DNA from: Macropodus opercularis
Lineage: Eukaryota; Chordata; Actinopteri; Anabantiformes; Osphronemidae
Direction of reading: 5' to 3'
DNA length: 64,000 nt
NCBI GenBank assembly: GCA_030770545.1
Contig: CM061098.1
Span: forward strand, 10,771,001 to 10,835,000
Position 1 is the stretch's first letter. The number at the start of each line of letters is the position of its first letter. Shown here piece after piece: positions 1 to 11,580 of the stretch. A program made the translations under genes and the position numbers. The notes below the pieces were generated by a model. That model ran no database searches. It saw nothing but the letters and a program-made list of their open reading frames with translations, and was not told the origin of the DNA.

Positions 1-1490
1 ATTTCCATTATCGGTTTGTATTCATTTTCATTTCATTTATGGGCAGTTTTTTATTATATATGTCTGCGTTGCTGTGCACTCGTTGTAGCGGCTCGTCTTT
101 CTAAGAACACTGACCTTTTCTCACCAGCCACATTGTTTTATTTCATCACCTGTTTGTTTGCATGTGTCTGTTTGTGTATGTGCGCTGCTGCAGCAGTGGT
201 GAGTGTGTGGTCTGAGGCTCGTCTCCTCATTGCAGCAGGACCCTGGGATGAGTCACTGTGTTGCCGTGGGGACACTTCCTGCCCTCCTCATAAATATAGC
301 AAACCTTAAAGTGCAGAAAAATGTTTCTTTTTGAAACTAGGCAAAAAGAATGAAGAGAAAATATGTATGTATATGAATATTTCAGTATTTATATAAGCTC
401 TGAGAGAGCATAAGCCAAAATATAATAAAAATAAGAAAAGGTTTGTTTAAATGTGTAGTTTTTATAGGTTTAGATGCCTCGGATGTATTCGAGCAGGTGA
501 GAAAAGTTTTTAAAAGCAAAAATAGAGCTCAAAGTTCATACGACTCATGGATATTGTGTGCTTTTTTGTTAAATAAAGGCAAAGAGGGTGGAGGGAAAAG
601 GGAGAGTGTATCCGTGGGCACTGCTTCAGGGCATCACACTCAGAGTGCCACAGAGAGAGGAAGAGAGAGCGAGAGCAGAAGAGCAGCATCCTGTCACCTA
701 TCAATCTCTCCTCTTCAGGTTTTATTTATTTCACATTGTTTTCATTCTCCTGTTTACACAAATTGTTTTTCCTTCAATCTCTCTGCTTTTCAAATTATGC
801 ACTGCTCTGTGTGAAAGCAGGTTATTGTTGTGGAAGCTCAAGAGAGGGGACAATGTGGGTCCCAACCCGCAAATCTCTCTTTTTGTCTTTAGGCTGTCAA
901 GGTTATTGCTGTCAGTTTTCATTTACTGTACAATAACAGTACAATTTATGCCTGTATTAGTTCATGTGAAAAGTGTGTTTACTACTGGGTTCAGTGTTTT
1001 ACAAGTACCTCTGTGCTCCTGTCACAGTTTTCCCTGAATTATCCCAAAAGTACACATGATGCACATCGGTTTTTGCAGCACTAACTCACTGTGATTTACG
1101 CCAACCACAACATCAGAAACACTCACACGATCACATTTCTCCAAAACAGGTTGCAAACGTCAAGAATTCGACCCACTCAGTCCATTTCACTGCAACCAGG
1201 AACGCTGAGAGGACCACGGCCATCGCGCAACATTCAAACCTTCATCAGCGCCGCCTTAGTGGTGGGATGTTGTCTAAAGGCAAATAAAATACATTCATTC
1301 AACAAGAAAAGAGGACGGATTTCAAAATGTACCTGCTAGACAGAGCTTTGGGTTAAGGTCAAAGAGCGATTGTGTAACTTAACAGAGTAATATTCAACAG
1401 CCATTTCACACATGACATCTGTATTAAAATTTAACCAACACATAATCTTTCTGGAAGCCCAACCAAAGTGTTCTCCTTGCCTCAGCTCAC

Positions 1491-1521
1491 ATGGGACTCG
1501 GGACTTGAACCGGGGTCTGTG
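1491..1521 (-). repeat. tRNA-like B box (possible SINE or tRNA relic)
   Basis: The minus strand reads CCCCGGTTCAAGTCCCGAG, containing a perfect B box GGTTCAAGTCC. Upstream TGGCTGGACCG only loosely resembles an A box, and the T-stem has mismatches, so a working tRNA is unlikely. Confidence 0.35.
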
Positions 1522-1940
1522 GTTTGTCAGTCCTGCGTATTATACGTCGGTCCAGCCACTTCCTGAAATGTCAGCATATGTAACACTTCATTCATTCCAG
1601 AACATATTGCATCACAGCATCATTACCCTGTGATTCACTTTGGTGCGGAGCATAAGCGTGTCTGCGCTTCACACAGGGTTGCACAATCCAGCCCACGATT
1701 TGACTTTTCCACAGAAAAACTATTGTGTTATTTTCAATGACACAATACACACGACATAAATATATGCAATTCGACATTTTTCCGGCTAGTAATCACATTC
1801 ACTAAGCTGAGATCTTAAAGGGCCACAACTCATCGATGAAAGGTGGAGTGTATGATTCAAATCAGCCAAAAACTAAAAGAAAAATACTGGCTTGTTATTG
1901 ATTATTGCTTGGATGGTTTACACAGTCTCGTATGGAAGAA

Positions 1941-2054
1941 CATCCATCCATTATCTGAAGTGATCTGGCCTCTTAAGGGTCACATACTGGAGCCTCATGG
2001 TCATAGTGCGAGAGGCAGGGTACACCCTGGACACACGGTCTGTACCCTGTGTCT
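1941..2054 (+). repeat. Diverged fish interspersed repeat (SINE/LINE tail type)
   Basis: It starts CATCCATCCATTATCTGAA and later has CTGGAGCCTCATGGTCATAG and GGCAGGGTACACCCTGGAC, then GTCTGTACCCTGTGTC. This order of blocks is familiar from a very abundant teleost interspersed element in which the same words occur. The copy is degraded and has no coding capacity. Family name not assigned. Confidence 0.6.
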
Positions 2055-2707
2055 CTAAAAGGCATGGAATAGAAACCTGGTCCTGACGCTGGGCGGCTGA
2101 ACGTCTTGGCTATGACCCAGTAAATGACAGACAAGTGCAGCTGTGCCACATAGGAAGGAACTATGTGTCATGACCTGGGAGGAGGTAGAGGAAGTGTCCA
2201 GGGAGAGAGAATTATGGGTTCTTGAGAATGGATGGGTGAAATTTGACTGTAATACATTAAATATGTTTTAGCTTTAGATAGTGAATTTCTTATACAGTAG
2301 CCAGTGAGAAGAGGACAGTATGTGGTGTGTGTCTGTGCGGGTGCTATTGCTGAAGTCGTGTGGCCTGTCAGTATATTTACAATGCTACAGTAGCTGAAAT
2401 GCCGTCACATCACCCCCTTTAATTCCCTAAGAAGCTGTTGGTGCTGCCTTCTCCAGTTTGTGGGACTGAGTGGGACAGATGGAGGAATCCCTTCCTCATC
2501 TCCCACTCCTGCCTCAGCTTTCATTCCCCAATGGGATTCGCATCTCCCTCAGCACAGAGGTGTTTTCAAATTAAATACTATCTAATGAACTGGAAAACCT
2601 GCCCCCGCCCTGTTGTGTGTATGTGTGTGTTTGTGGGGTGTGAATTGGAGAACAGGACTAGAAAATGAAAGAAAACCTGCGTGAGTGATTAAAAGAGAGA
2701 GCACTGC

Positions 2708-2840
2708 ATTTGCATTGCAATCTAGTGATTGCACCGCCTGTGTGTGGCGTCATGAAGCGTGTGTTCCTTAATTGTATATCTCTGCAGCTCTAATTGCTTT
2801 AATTCCCTGTAATTAATCAGTAATTGCAGTGAGGAGCCAC
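2708..2840. promoter_or_regulatory. Candidate enhancer: POU octamer plus homeodomain cluster
   Basis: A perfect octamer, ATTTGCAT, at 2708-2715 is followed within 120 bases by repeated TAATTG/TTAATT cores (2769-2775, 2790-2802, 2810-2826). This density of POU and homeodomain words is typical of conserved developmental enhancers. Conservation was not tested. Confidence 0.35.
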
Positions 2841-3308
2841 GCACAGCTTCGCTGTGAACGCAAAAGAACTTTTCAATATGGAGTACATAAATATAGATGA
2901 GAGCAAAGAACCGACAGAGATGCTGTGGAAACAGATAAAGAACGGAGAAAGGAAGAAGACACTCTATATTTAGTACTGTATACTCTGAAGGACACAGTGG
3001 CAGGACCTCGTTCCTCATGAATGTTTGGTGATGCAACAGAAAACGAGAGCGCAGGGGTGAAGCAGTCCCTCCAGAAAGGCCCACAACTCAGGGAAGGAGA
3101 CTCTTGAACTGGTTTGTCCAGACAACAGCGTCCCTCTCAAGGCAGCGTTTCACTGAGATCCCTGAGTTGGTGCATTTCTGTCTTTTACTGCTTCCAAGGT
3201 CGTGAACATTTAGGAAGGGTGGCAACTATTTGTAGGGAGATCCCTGTCCCATCCGCGAGAACGGGGCCGAAAGGAGAATCCCACCCTCACGCTGCACAGT
3301 CGCAAGGT

Positions 3309-3378
3309 AATCCCCTCCTCCCCCTTCCCCCCCTCTTTCCTCCTTCCTTCCTCCCCCTTCCTCCCTCCTTCCTCCCGC
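3309..3378 (+). repeat. Polypyrimidine tract
   Basis: About 70 bases almost entirely C and T, built from CCTTCCTCC words. It may adopt triplex structure but is probably a simple-sequence drift product. Confidence 0.85.
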
Positions 3379-3505
3379 ACCTTGCCCGCTCATTAATTCT
3401 GTATTAAGACAGCAGCCAAGCAGGAGGTGAAGCGTTTATTGCACATAAATGCTTTTTTTGGTCAGACTTTTAATTTACACGGGTTTGAGCTAGCAAACTG
3501 TGTGA

Positions 3506-3508
<3 letters not shown>

Positions 3509-3558
<50 letters not shown>
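3509..3558 (+). repeat. (TG)25 microsatellite
   Basis: Uninterrupted TG run of 50 bases. Confidence 0.97.
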
Positions 3559-3566
<8 letters not shown>

Positions 3567-5454
3567 ATAATGGTCACTGTTGCTTTCGTGAAGCTGGATA
3601 AAAGCAATCCTTTGTCATTCTTGATCGTTTTTTTTGTTTTTTTTTAAATGAAAGTCGGTGGCTGGACTTCTGCGACCTGCTGTGCCCCATCCTCCTCCTC
3701 TGCCTCCCATCTGCCCCCTTGCACCCCTCCTCACCCACACCCACCTCCTAAATGGCTCAGTCTCCCTCATAACAAGCTTGATTCTTATAGATCTCCATCA
3801 ATTTGTGTCACACCAGGGATTCCCTGAACAAAGATTCCTTTGCAGCATCAGCCACATCAATGCATTATTAAGGCTAAAAACAGCCTGCAAAGTGCCTGCC
3901 CCAGCCTTGGTTACTGAGCTAAAAGATACGAGGAGCAGGAAGACAAAGCAGAGAGACAAACAGAGGGAGAAAGCATGAGACTAATGACAAAAAGCTAATG
4001 TTTTATGTTCCAACGTGGCCACACATTCTCACTGTGTTAGTGATGCCACTGTGGAGCAGAAAGCTTTCTCCGTTGTTCTCTATACCGCCTCGGTTCATTA
4101 AAGAGATTTTCTGAGATGCGTCTCAACCACGAGTAGCTTGCGTCAGTGTGCACACGATGAAGCTCACGCCGATCTCTAAATACTACGGTTTCAGACGAGC
4201 TGCTCTGGTCCGTCTTCATGTAGAGCAGGTGATGTACATATTAACTGAGATTCATTATAAGACTGCAAAGGACAGCTAACAGAAAATAACGAGTGTCTGA
4301 AGGTCAGCAATTCACCTTTAGACCAAACTTATGATGTTTGGCTCCTTCATCCCTGACTCATGAGCAGGACCAGCTCTCTGCTGCTCAGATACAACCAGGA
4401 AAATCAGGCTCTAACCGAGGATTTAATTAACGGACGTCACCATGAAGAAGCTCTGCTGACAACAAAAAGGTAGAATACTTCATCAACTATTTAATCAGCG
4501 ATGAATCGCATTTAATGGCACCACAGAAAAGTCATGAATGACAAGATGAGTCAATTTGACCATAACATCACTGTACTGGTCTATTCAACCTCTGTGGAGA
4601 TTCAAGTTTAATTACAGAACTAAAGCTCCAAAATGCAAAATTTAAATCTCTCATGGAGGACGAAGCTCCTTAATAAGTGCTTCTTGTTAATATAACAAAA
4701 CAGCTGTTGCCCAGATCAGACCCTCAGCCCAACACTTGTGTGGCTCACATACTCACATACATAGCTCTGCAGTTTGCCAGATCAGAGCCACTGCACAGCG
4801 CCGTCACAATTCAAATAGAGCAACTCCAAACTGCCAAAGGTCACCATTGTTTGATCCGACATAGTCGGGCCCTGCTCGCCTCAGGTTCACTTTGCCTCAG
4901 ACGAAGACCAACTGTGCCACGTCACTGGAAAGTCCCACATCTGGATGGTATTTAGGATGAACTTTCCCTAAATCTGATCACTAATGAATCAAAAGTCTAC
5001 CACGTTAATATTGCATCACAAGATGAAGATAACGCTTCTCAGTAACGCAGACAAAAGCCGCACCATGACTTTAAATTTGAACCACTTGTTGAGTCTGTTA
5101 CCGTATACCCTGCTGGCTATTACCCCTCCATTATCTGGACCTGTTGGCACACGCTGCGATGCAAACACACGCCTTTATTTCACAGAGCACCTTTACCTTC
5201 TCAACAGTCACAGTAATAAGATCAAACTTGCTCGGCGAAACCCAACCTTTGTTTTATCCGATAGAGGCATGAAATGAGATTCTATTAATACCTGCAGCCC
5301 AATTGGGCTGGCTGGCTGACTCCCAACGGAGGCAGCACTGAAAAGGTTAGGTGCAGCAATTACGCAGGTGGAGTTGCAGAGGAGATGGGGGTGAGGAGGA
5401 GATGATTCTGCCTTGATCGCTGGCTCTGAACAAGGTGTTATCAGCTGCGGCAAA

Positions 5455-5475
5455 GGGGGGGGGGGGGGGGGGGGG
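5455..5475 (+). repeat. G21 homopolymer
   Basis: Twenty-one consecutive G bases. Such runs are error-prone, so the exact length is uncertain. G-quadruplex formation is possible. Confidence 0.85.
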
Positions 5476-6014
5476 TGAGGACGGGAGGTAGGATGTCTGC
5501 CAGAACGGCGTTAATGACTCTCCTTGTTTTTTGAAGCGAGGAGTTGCCTTTTCAAAGGCACAGCAATTAGAAGGGGACTTGTTTCAATGCACTTGGGCTA
5601 CTGCAGAGACTTAGTAAAGCTGTCACCCGGTGGGCAATCGATGCTGGACAGAAGCAACTGGTGACGCGCGAGCACACGCGCACGGTGGAATGATGTAACA
5701 CCGTAACAACCCCCCCGCACACCTGAGCAAGCTTTTCTCATCTCGGCGAGGTTGACGCGCGCTCGTGTTAAGGTGAAGTTATTACACATGTGAGTGCTTT
5801 GCACGGCAGCCCCACGCTGCCAGCGACGCTCAGGTGACACAGTTAATTGGAACCTTACACCCTTCGAATCTTATTATGCTGCCTTGCTCAAAAGAAAAGA
5901 GAAAACATGGAGTAATTTGGCCCCTCTCGCACCCCAACCTCTCTCTTTGTCTCTTTGGATTATCCGGTAACGCAGCAACACACCCACCATTAGTTTGCTG
6001 CTGCTGCTGACCCC

Positions 6015-6100
6015 AGTCATTCATTTAATTGGCTGTTAATTGCTATTCTCTCTACAAGACACAATGTATATGTGGAGCTATATTTAGTCTCGCCCCTCGA
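6015..6100. promoter_or_regulatory. Candidate conserved element, homeodomain cores
   Basis: Contains TTTAATTGGCTG and TTAATTGCTATT about a dozen bases apart, followed by TATATGTGGAGC and a MEF2-like CTATATTTAG. It is complex, non-repetitive sequence. The enhancer call is inference. Confidence 0.3.
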
Positions 6101-7589
6101 TGGCTCTTCATGCTAAATTACAACTTTCAGCCAGGCGCTGAAGGGCCCCATTGTGGCCTGTCGTTCTCCCCCTCTGCGACTGACTGGCAGGCCGGGGAGG
6201 GGGAGAGACATTCCTCCCTGCGTCTGTCTCTCTCTCCCTTTCTCTTCTTCTCCGCTTCCCTCCTTCTGTTAGCTGCCGTACTGTACAGCCTGACACCTGG
6301 ATCAGGCTGCTTGTCACTCGTCTCTTTGACACAACGGCAACAACTTTTCGTTTCTCTTCCAGCACCGTCTGAGGACTTCACCCAGTCCACATCCGTTTCT
6401 CATCACCTTCTGTCTGATGCGCTGTTTGCTGAACATTTTTATTCAGTTCGCTTTACAACGCCAGCTGTTAAAAGGCTAATTTCTCCGTCTCACTCGTTCT
6501 CTTTTACTTGTATCCTGACGAACGATTTTCAGTAAACATCAACGTCAGGCTGCTGAAACCAATTTGCTGATTTTATTTCTCCGCCCTCTCGTCCCCACAC
6601 GTCCACTCCAGCAGCACAGAGACGACCAGCTGCATCTGAGTCATGTGGGATTGCAACACACACACACGGAGGAATGCTTGTGACACAGATGTGAGCTTGA
6701 TGGATAACATGGGCCAACTGCTGACGTTATTTGGTGGAAATCCCGGATTACTCAACCTCCCCTCCCCATCTGATTTGTCCCTCGTTCCCTTCTGTCCATA
6801 TCGCTTCTGTCTTTCTCTTCTTTTTGTCTTATTTTTAATGGCGCGACAGAGCGAGACAAAGACGCGCGAGGAGAGTGAGAGAAAGAACCTGTGGGGGGAG
6901 GAGGAGGGAAAGTTCCTGATTTATGGCTCTGACTTTTCATTTGTAATACCCTGATTATCTCTGGGGAGCTGGGAGGGAGGGCAACGAGGGGGGAGAGGGG
7001 CGGTGGTCTGGTGGTGGTGAGAGGCCCGAGCAGCTTAATAATGTGTACATGCCCACAGCGGTGGGGATATGAAGTAACAAAAAAGCTGCCTCAAGACGGG
7101 GAAGTGCCGGAGCAGAGCCGACTCTATTGTAAATCAGCGCATCTTTGATTTCATCTCCCAACCACTTTTGTTCCCTGTCATGTTTTTGCCATCATTAAGC
7201 GTCTTCAACACCTTTTTGATGACTGAAGGTGATAAAGACTTCAAATAAATATGCATGTGTATTGCATTTGTCTGTTTTGCTCAGCAGGATGTGAATCCAG
7301 TGAGACAGACAGCGATGAGATAATTAGCATTACGTCTCTTCTAATGACAACCGCTAACATTAGCTGCGAGTCCCACAGACGCAGGTGTGTCAGCGTAGCG
7401 AGACAGAGTTACACAGTTCGCAAAGTGAGAGATAATCTTCACACAACGTCTCCATCTAAATAACCTTTAGGACAAAGTGCATAGCTGAAGCAATAGTCCT
7501 ACTTTTGAAGGGTGACACATGTCTCCCTCACATCAAATGATCGTACCTCATCTCTCTCTCACACGAAGGTAAGATGGACCCTGGAAGTA

Positions 7590-7915
7590 ACACCCTCGTC
7601 ATCACAGCAATCGTTTTAATAACCATCATCACCAGATTCTCTGTTGTTATCGTAATCAGATCGGCGGCGGTACACAGCTTTAACGAAATGCGCCATGAAC
7701 CCTGCTCATAATAATTGGTACGGTTGTGCTGGCTGGGAGTGCATCTCCAGTTTTCACATGGTGCTATTATCCCAGCACATAATACCTTGCTGATTATCCA
7801 TTCAACTAAGGCGTAGCTATCGTAACTGTTATGATAATAGCCCGCGTGGCTGCGATAATCCACATAACCGGGGCTCTCTCTTTCTCTCTGAGATGCTAAT
7901 GATAATAGTGGGTGG
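7590..7915. promoter_or_regulatory. Candidate enhancer: GATA / TAATCC motif cluster
   Basis: At least six GATAA/TTATC cores occur in about 320 bases (for example GTTATCG, CTATTATCCC, GATTATCC, GATAATAGCC, GATAATCC, TGATAATAG). A 9-base inverted pair, GCTATTATC (7763-7771) and GATAATAGC (7833-7841), flanks the centre. TAATCC words also suit Otx/Pitx-type homeodomains. No coding meaning was found for the open frame across it. Confidence 0.35.
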
Positions 7916-8193
7916 CCATACACACAAACAGCATTAACTGGCGGGAAGTTGCGCCCGATTCACTGGTGAGCCAGCTGAGCGGCGCCAGCTGAGCGGCAGC
8001 GCCGCGCGAAACCGTTTGACCCCAGAAAGGCCGAGGGTCAGGGCCGCTGGCGAGCACGGCCAAGTTGGCTGCTCACGTGGCTGGTTGGCTGCTTCTCAGC
8101 CCCGAAGATCATATCGCACGTGCTGATTAGCTCATTTAGACAGATTGATTAAGTTATAAGAAGACACCTGTTTACCCAACGGCTTGCTAATAT

Positions 8194-8207
8194 GTTGCCA
8201 TGACAAC
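8194..8207. promoter_or_regulatory. RFX X-box-like motif (one mismatch)
   Basis: GTTGCCATGACAAC differs from the X-box pattern at one base. It lies about 300 bases from the GATA-rich block at 7590-7915. Confidence 0.3.
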
Positions 8208-10468
8208 AGCCGAGGACGGATGGAGTCCAGTTTCTCACTTTATCTCTATACCGCTAGTCTTGCTCGTTCGTTTTCAGGCTCTCATTGAGGCTCTAACGCT
8301 GACCGGCGCGCACAGATGTCTTTCCACTGAGTCCTTCCATCTGAAGTTGCTGAGGTAAGAACATCACGTTTTCCACTCAGTGGAGCGAGAGCGCTCTCAC
8401 CTCTTCCCCACGGTCCACCCAGCAGCACCTGTGTGTGTGTGTTTATGTGTCTGTGTGACATTTTGGGCCCAAAGCGAAGGAGGCTAAAGAGCACAGGTGC
8501 ATTTCTCATGTCTATAAATCACAGGAGGATGTGGAAAGTATAAATCATCAGGTTTTTAAAGTTCCCGTCTGGTGGGTCAGATATTTTATCCGAACATAAA
8601 CAGGACTACGTTGAGGGGGTGATTAAACGCATCCTTTCAGGGGGAACATCGTTCTACTACTAAAAGTTTTCAGAAGTGGACACACTGGAGGACGATCACT
8701 CCTCTGTCTTCCCGCTCATAAAAGATTGCTTCTTCATCCTTTCCACCTTCCAGCCCTCCCGCCCTTCTCTCCTTCACTTTGTTTCCCCCCATTTCTCGCC
8801 CTCCTTCACTCTGTTTCTCTCTTTCACACCTTCCATCTCATGGTGGTTGACATGTGTCTTAGTAATGTCTGTGACTCCGTCTTTCTCGCTCCGTCTCACG
8901 GCTCCATTTAGGTCAGCTCTCTAAGCTGAAACAATGTGACGGGCTCCCCTCCACACCTTTTTACATGGCTCACTTTGATTTATTTCTTGTGCTGCTCCTG
9001 TCTTTCCACCTCTACTCATATCTATTTTTTTGCATTAGTTGTCAGTCTGTAGCTGCGCTGGGAGTATCTGTATTTTGTTGATCTGTCAGATTTCGTCTTC
9101 TCCTCTCTGTCTCGCTCCTCAGCTGTTTGTTTCTCCCCTTGACTCTGGCAGACTCATTATCTTTGTAGAACAGCAGTGTGCGTTCGTCAGCAGTGATTAG
9201 CAACGTTTCATTCCAACATCGTTAAGGAAAGACAGTTTGATATTTGACGAATGAAGACATGGCATTCTCTAATCTTCTACAGCAAAACTGTGTCACAGGA
9301 GATAGGGGCTCCGGTTAAGTTTGCCATAACATTGAAGCTTGCATTGATCATAATCCAATTAATGGGAAAAAAAGAGAAACGGACAAAAAGGACAGGAAAG
9401 AAAAAAGAAACGCCTGCTTCATTAAATAGGGAGAAATCAACTGTAATCAAATTGCTGAGTTCTCAGAACTGATGAAGTGTACAAATTTAAAGATCTAATG
9501 AAAATTCTCGCAGTTAACATAATTAATTTGCAGCCTTTTTGATAAGTGGTAATGACTTGGAGATTATTGGTTTAAATGAATCGTTCTGTTGTACAGCTGC
9601 AGCAGAAGAGATGTTCATGGGGATGGGGGGGGGGCTCTGTGAGGGAAACGCTATCCTACTTTCAAAGTTCTGGAGGAGATGAAGCAATGTATTTAAAAAC
9701 ACAATAAGACAATTAGACTCTTCTATAAACTAATTACTGCTGCTTTAATTCCTTTCTAGATTAAACTGCGGTTGTAATAAGACGACGTCTCAAAGGAGAT
9801 GTTTGTAAGCAGGGGGAAAGGCACATTTGTAATTAAAGGTGGAATGATATTTTCTCATTAAACAAATATTTGCATGGTAGATAAGGATACAGACACCACG
9901 TCTAGAAACACTCGTAGGCCTCGCTCTCTTTCTGTGGTGATGAATGAGAGGTGCTGCTGCTTTGCATTGCCTGCAGAAACACACTAGCAGCCTGCTAACA
10001 GGAGGTGAGTCAGTCAGACATCTCCTCTGACAAGATATTAAGGCACAATCTGATGACTGAGGATTGTTTTGCTCTAAGGCTAAAAAGTGGGACACTTAAC
10101 TTACGGAAAAGCAACTTTTTCTTTTATTCCTGCAACGTTATTATTGTGAGAGAGCGGTGATAATGTTATTATTGCTCAGATCCACCGCAGGCTTTTCCCC
10201 ATGCTGTCAGCTAATGTTGATGATGCCCTCCCCTCGGTCGTTGCTCTGCGCACTAACAGCATCGCCTCTGATGGACTCAAAACAACTAGTTTCAGCACGA
10301 CTGACTCTGTCTTATCATAATTTGATTATTTTAATGATCTTGTTACTAAACCTCAGACGCTGCACTTGCATAAACCCGGAGGGAAGCTATGGTTGAACGC
10401 ATCTGTATGAATCTCACATGAGTCTCAGGAAATGTCCAAGGGTTACACTAAACACTGGCATATCTGCC

Positions 10469-10470
<2 letters not shown>

Positions 10471-10499
<29 letters not shown>
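10471..10499 (+). repeat. (TG)n microsatellite
   Basis: Uninterrupted run of about 14 TG units following TATCTGCCCC. Confidence 0.95.
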
Positions 10500-10501
<2 letters not shown>

Positions 10502-11279
10502 ACGCTACTATGTCACTTTCAGCAGACAAACCCAACCCAGCAGCACCCACCACAGCCACGCTGACACAGACAACAAGGAGGTTATGGAAAACTATTAGCA
10601 TGAAACAGCCCAGTGCACTATCAGTCAAACACCAGAGCCAGAGGGGATGTGATTGTGGCGTTTCATCATCGCCTATTGAATTATCTGGATTAATTTAACG
10701 CATTTAGGCCTGTGTGTTTTCCCCAGCTCACAACTCTCCCATCTCTTCGTTAGCGATAATTGCACTAAGTGGGTCATCTCCTTTCTTTTCTCTCCACCCC
10801 TACATAGCATTAGCAATTTCAACTTCTTAAACAAAGTTTGGCAAAAAAAATCTAATGATATAAATGTCGTGATTCACTCTGCATTCTGAGGATGAAAGCC
10901 TTGAAAAGCAGGCGGTTGACTCAGAAAGTGGAGGAGTGGAGTGAGAGAATAGAAGGGTTGATCTAGAGGTTTTCAAACTCACCTTTAATTTTATTTTACT
11001 TTCTCACACATCCGAGCTCTGAGTCACAGAAACTTGAGCGCGTGCCCCGGCTGTTTTAACCCGCGTGGGCTGGTCAGTAGAGCTGCTAATGCTGAGTTAA
11101 AGGATAATATATCACAGTGCAGCAGCAAATTTAGCAAAGTAGGCCAGATTATGTAACAGAGTTAATATTTTATTCTAGTGGTACTACAAAATGGTTACGG
11201 TATGTTTCTCAGATCTTTACAAGTCCATCCACTGAGTAATGAAACACGCTGAACAATAGACAATAAAAGAAATCAAGCG

Positions 11280-11293
11280 GTTGCCACAGTAAC
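11280..11293. promoter_or_regulatory. RFX X-box motif
   Basis: GTTGCCACAGTAAC matches the palindromic X-box pattern GTNRCC-N2-RGYAAC at every position. Confidence 0.45.
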
Positions 11294-11494
11294 AGCAGCC
11301 TCAGTTGCTTTTATCCACAGTTTTACATCATCTTGAAGCTCTATTTTTCAACAAGCTTAAAGTTTATTCACCTAAACGATTCCCCAAAACATACAAAACA
11401 AGAGCGGAGAGGTCAAGAGGACGAAACGCGCTGACAGCAAAATTAAATCACAGTGCACACCGAAGAGGAGCACGCTGAGCTACTGCTCACAGAC

Positions 11495-11580
11495 GAAATA
11501 TGGCCGTTAAATCATTAGGCAGCTCATTAACACGTTGTTTAATTGGTGTCTAATTGATCACGGTTGTTTTATAAAGCCGT
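11495..11580. promoter_or_regulatory. Candidate conserved element, homeodomain cores
   Basis: ATCATTAGGC, CTCATTAAC, TTTAATTGG and CTAATTGATC lie within 70 bases of complex sequence, ending in a TTTATAAAG word. An RFX X-box lies about 220 bases upstream. Confidence 0.3.

Larger units (their letters stand above)
1..5500. other. Intergenic, no supported gene
   Basis: AT-rich single-copy DNA with stop-dense frames. It holds the fish repeat at 1941-2054, the tRNA-like box near 1500, a pyrimidine tract and TG array at 3309-3558, the POU/homeodomain block at 2708-2840 and the G21 run at 5455. A non-repetitive block at 3740-3910 also looks like candidate conserved sequence. No splice-supported exon was seen. 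Confidence 0.7.

Noticed and set aside
588..1037. 149-residue open frame on the plus strand
   Set aside because: Composition is low-complexity and hydrophobic, no domain or splice context, and overlapping frames are equally open. Likely chance.
1491..1600. Possible functional tRNA gene on the minus strand
   Set aside because: B box is perfect, but the T-stem mismatches, the A box is poor and no acceptor stem pairs.
7528..7923. 131-residue open frame on the minus strand
   Set aside because: No recognisable domain; it overlaps the motif-rich block, which better explains the sequence as regulatory DNA.
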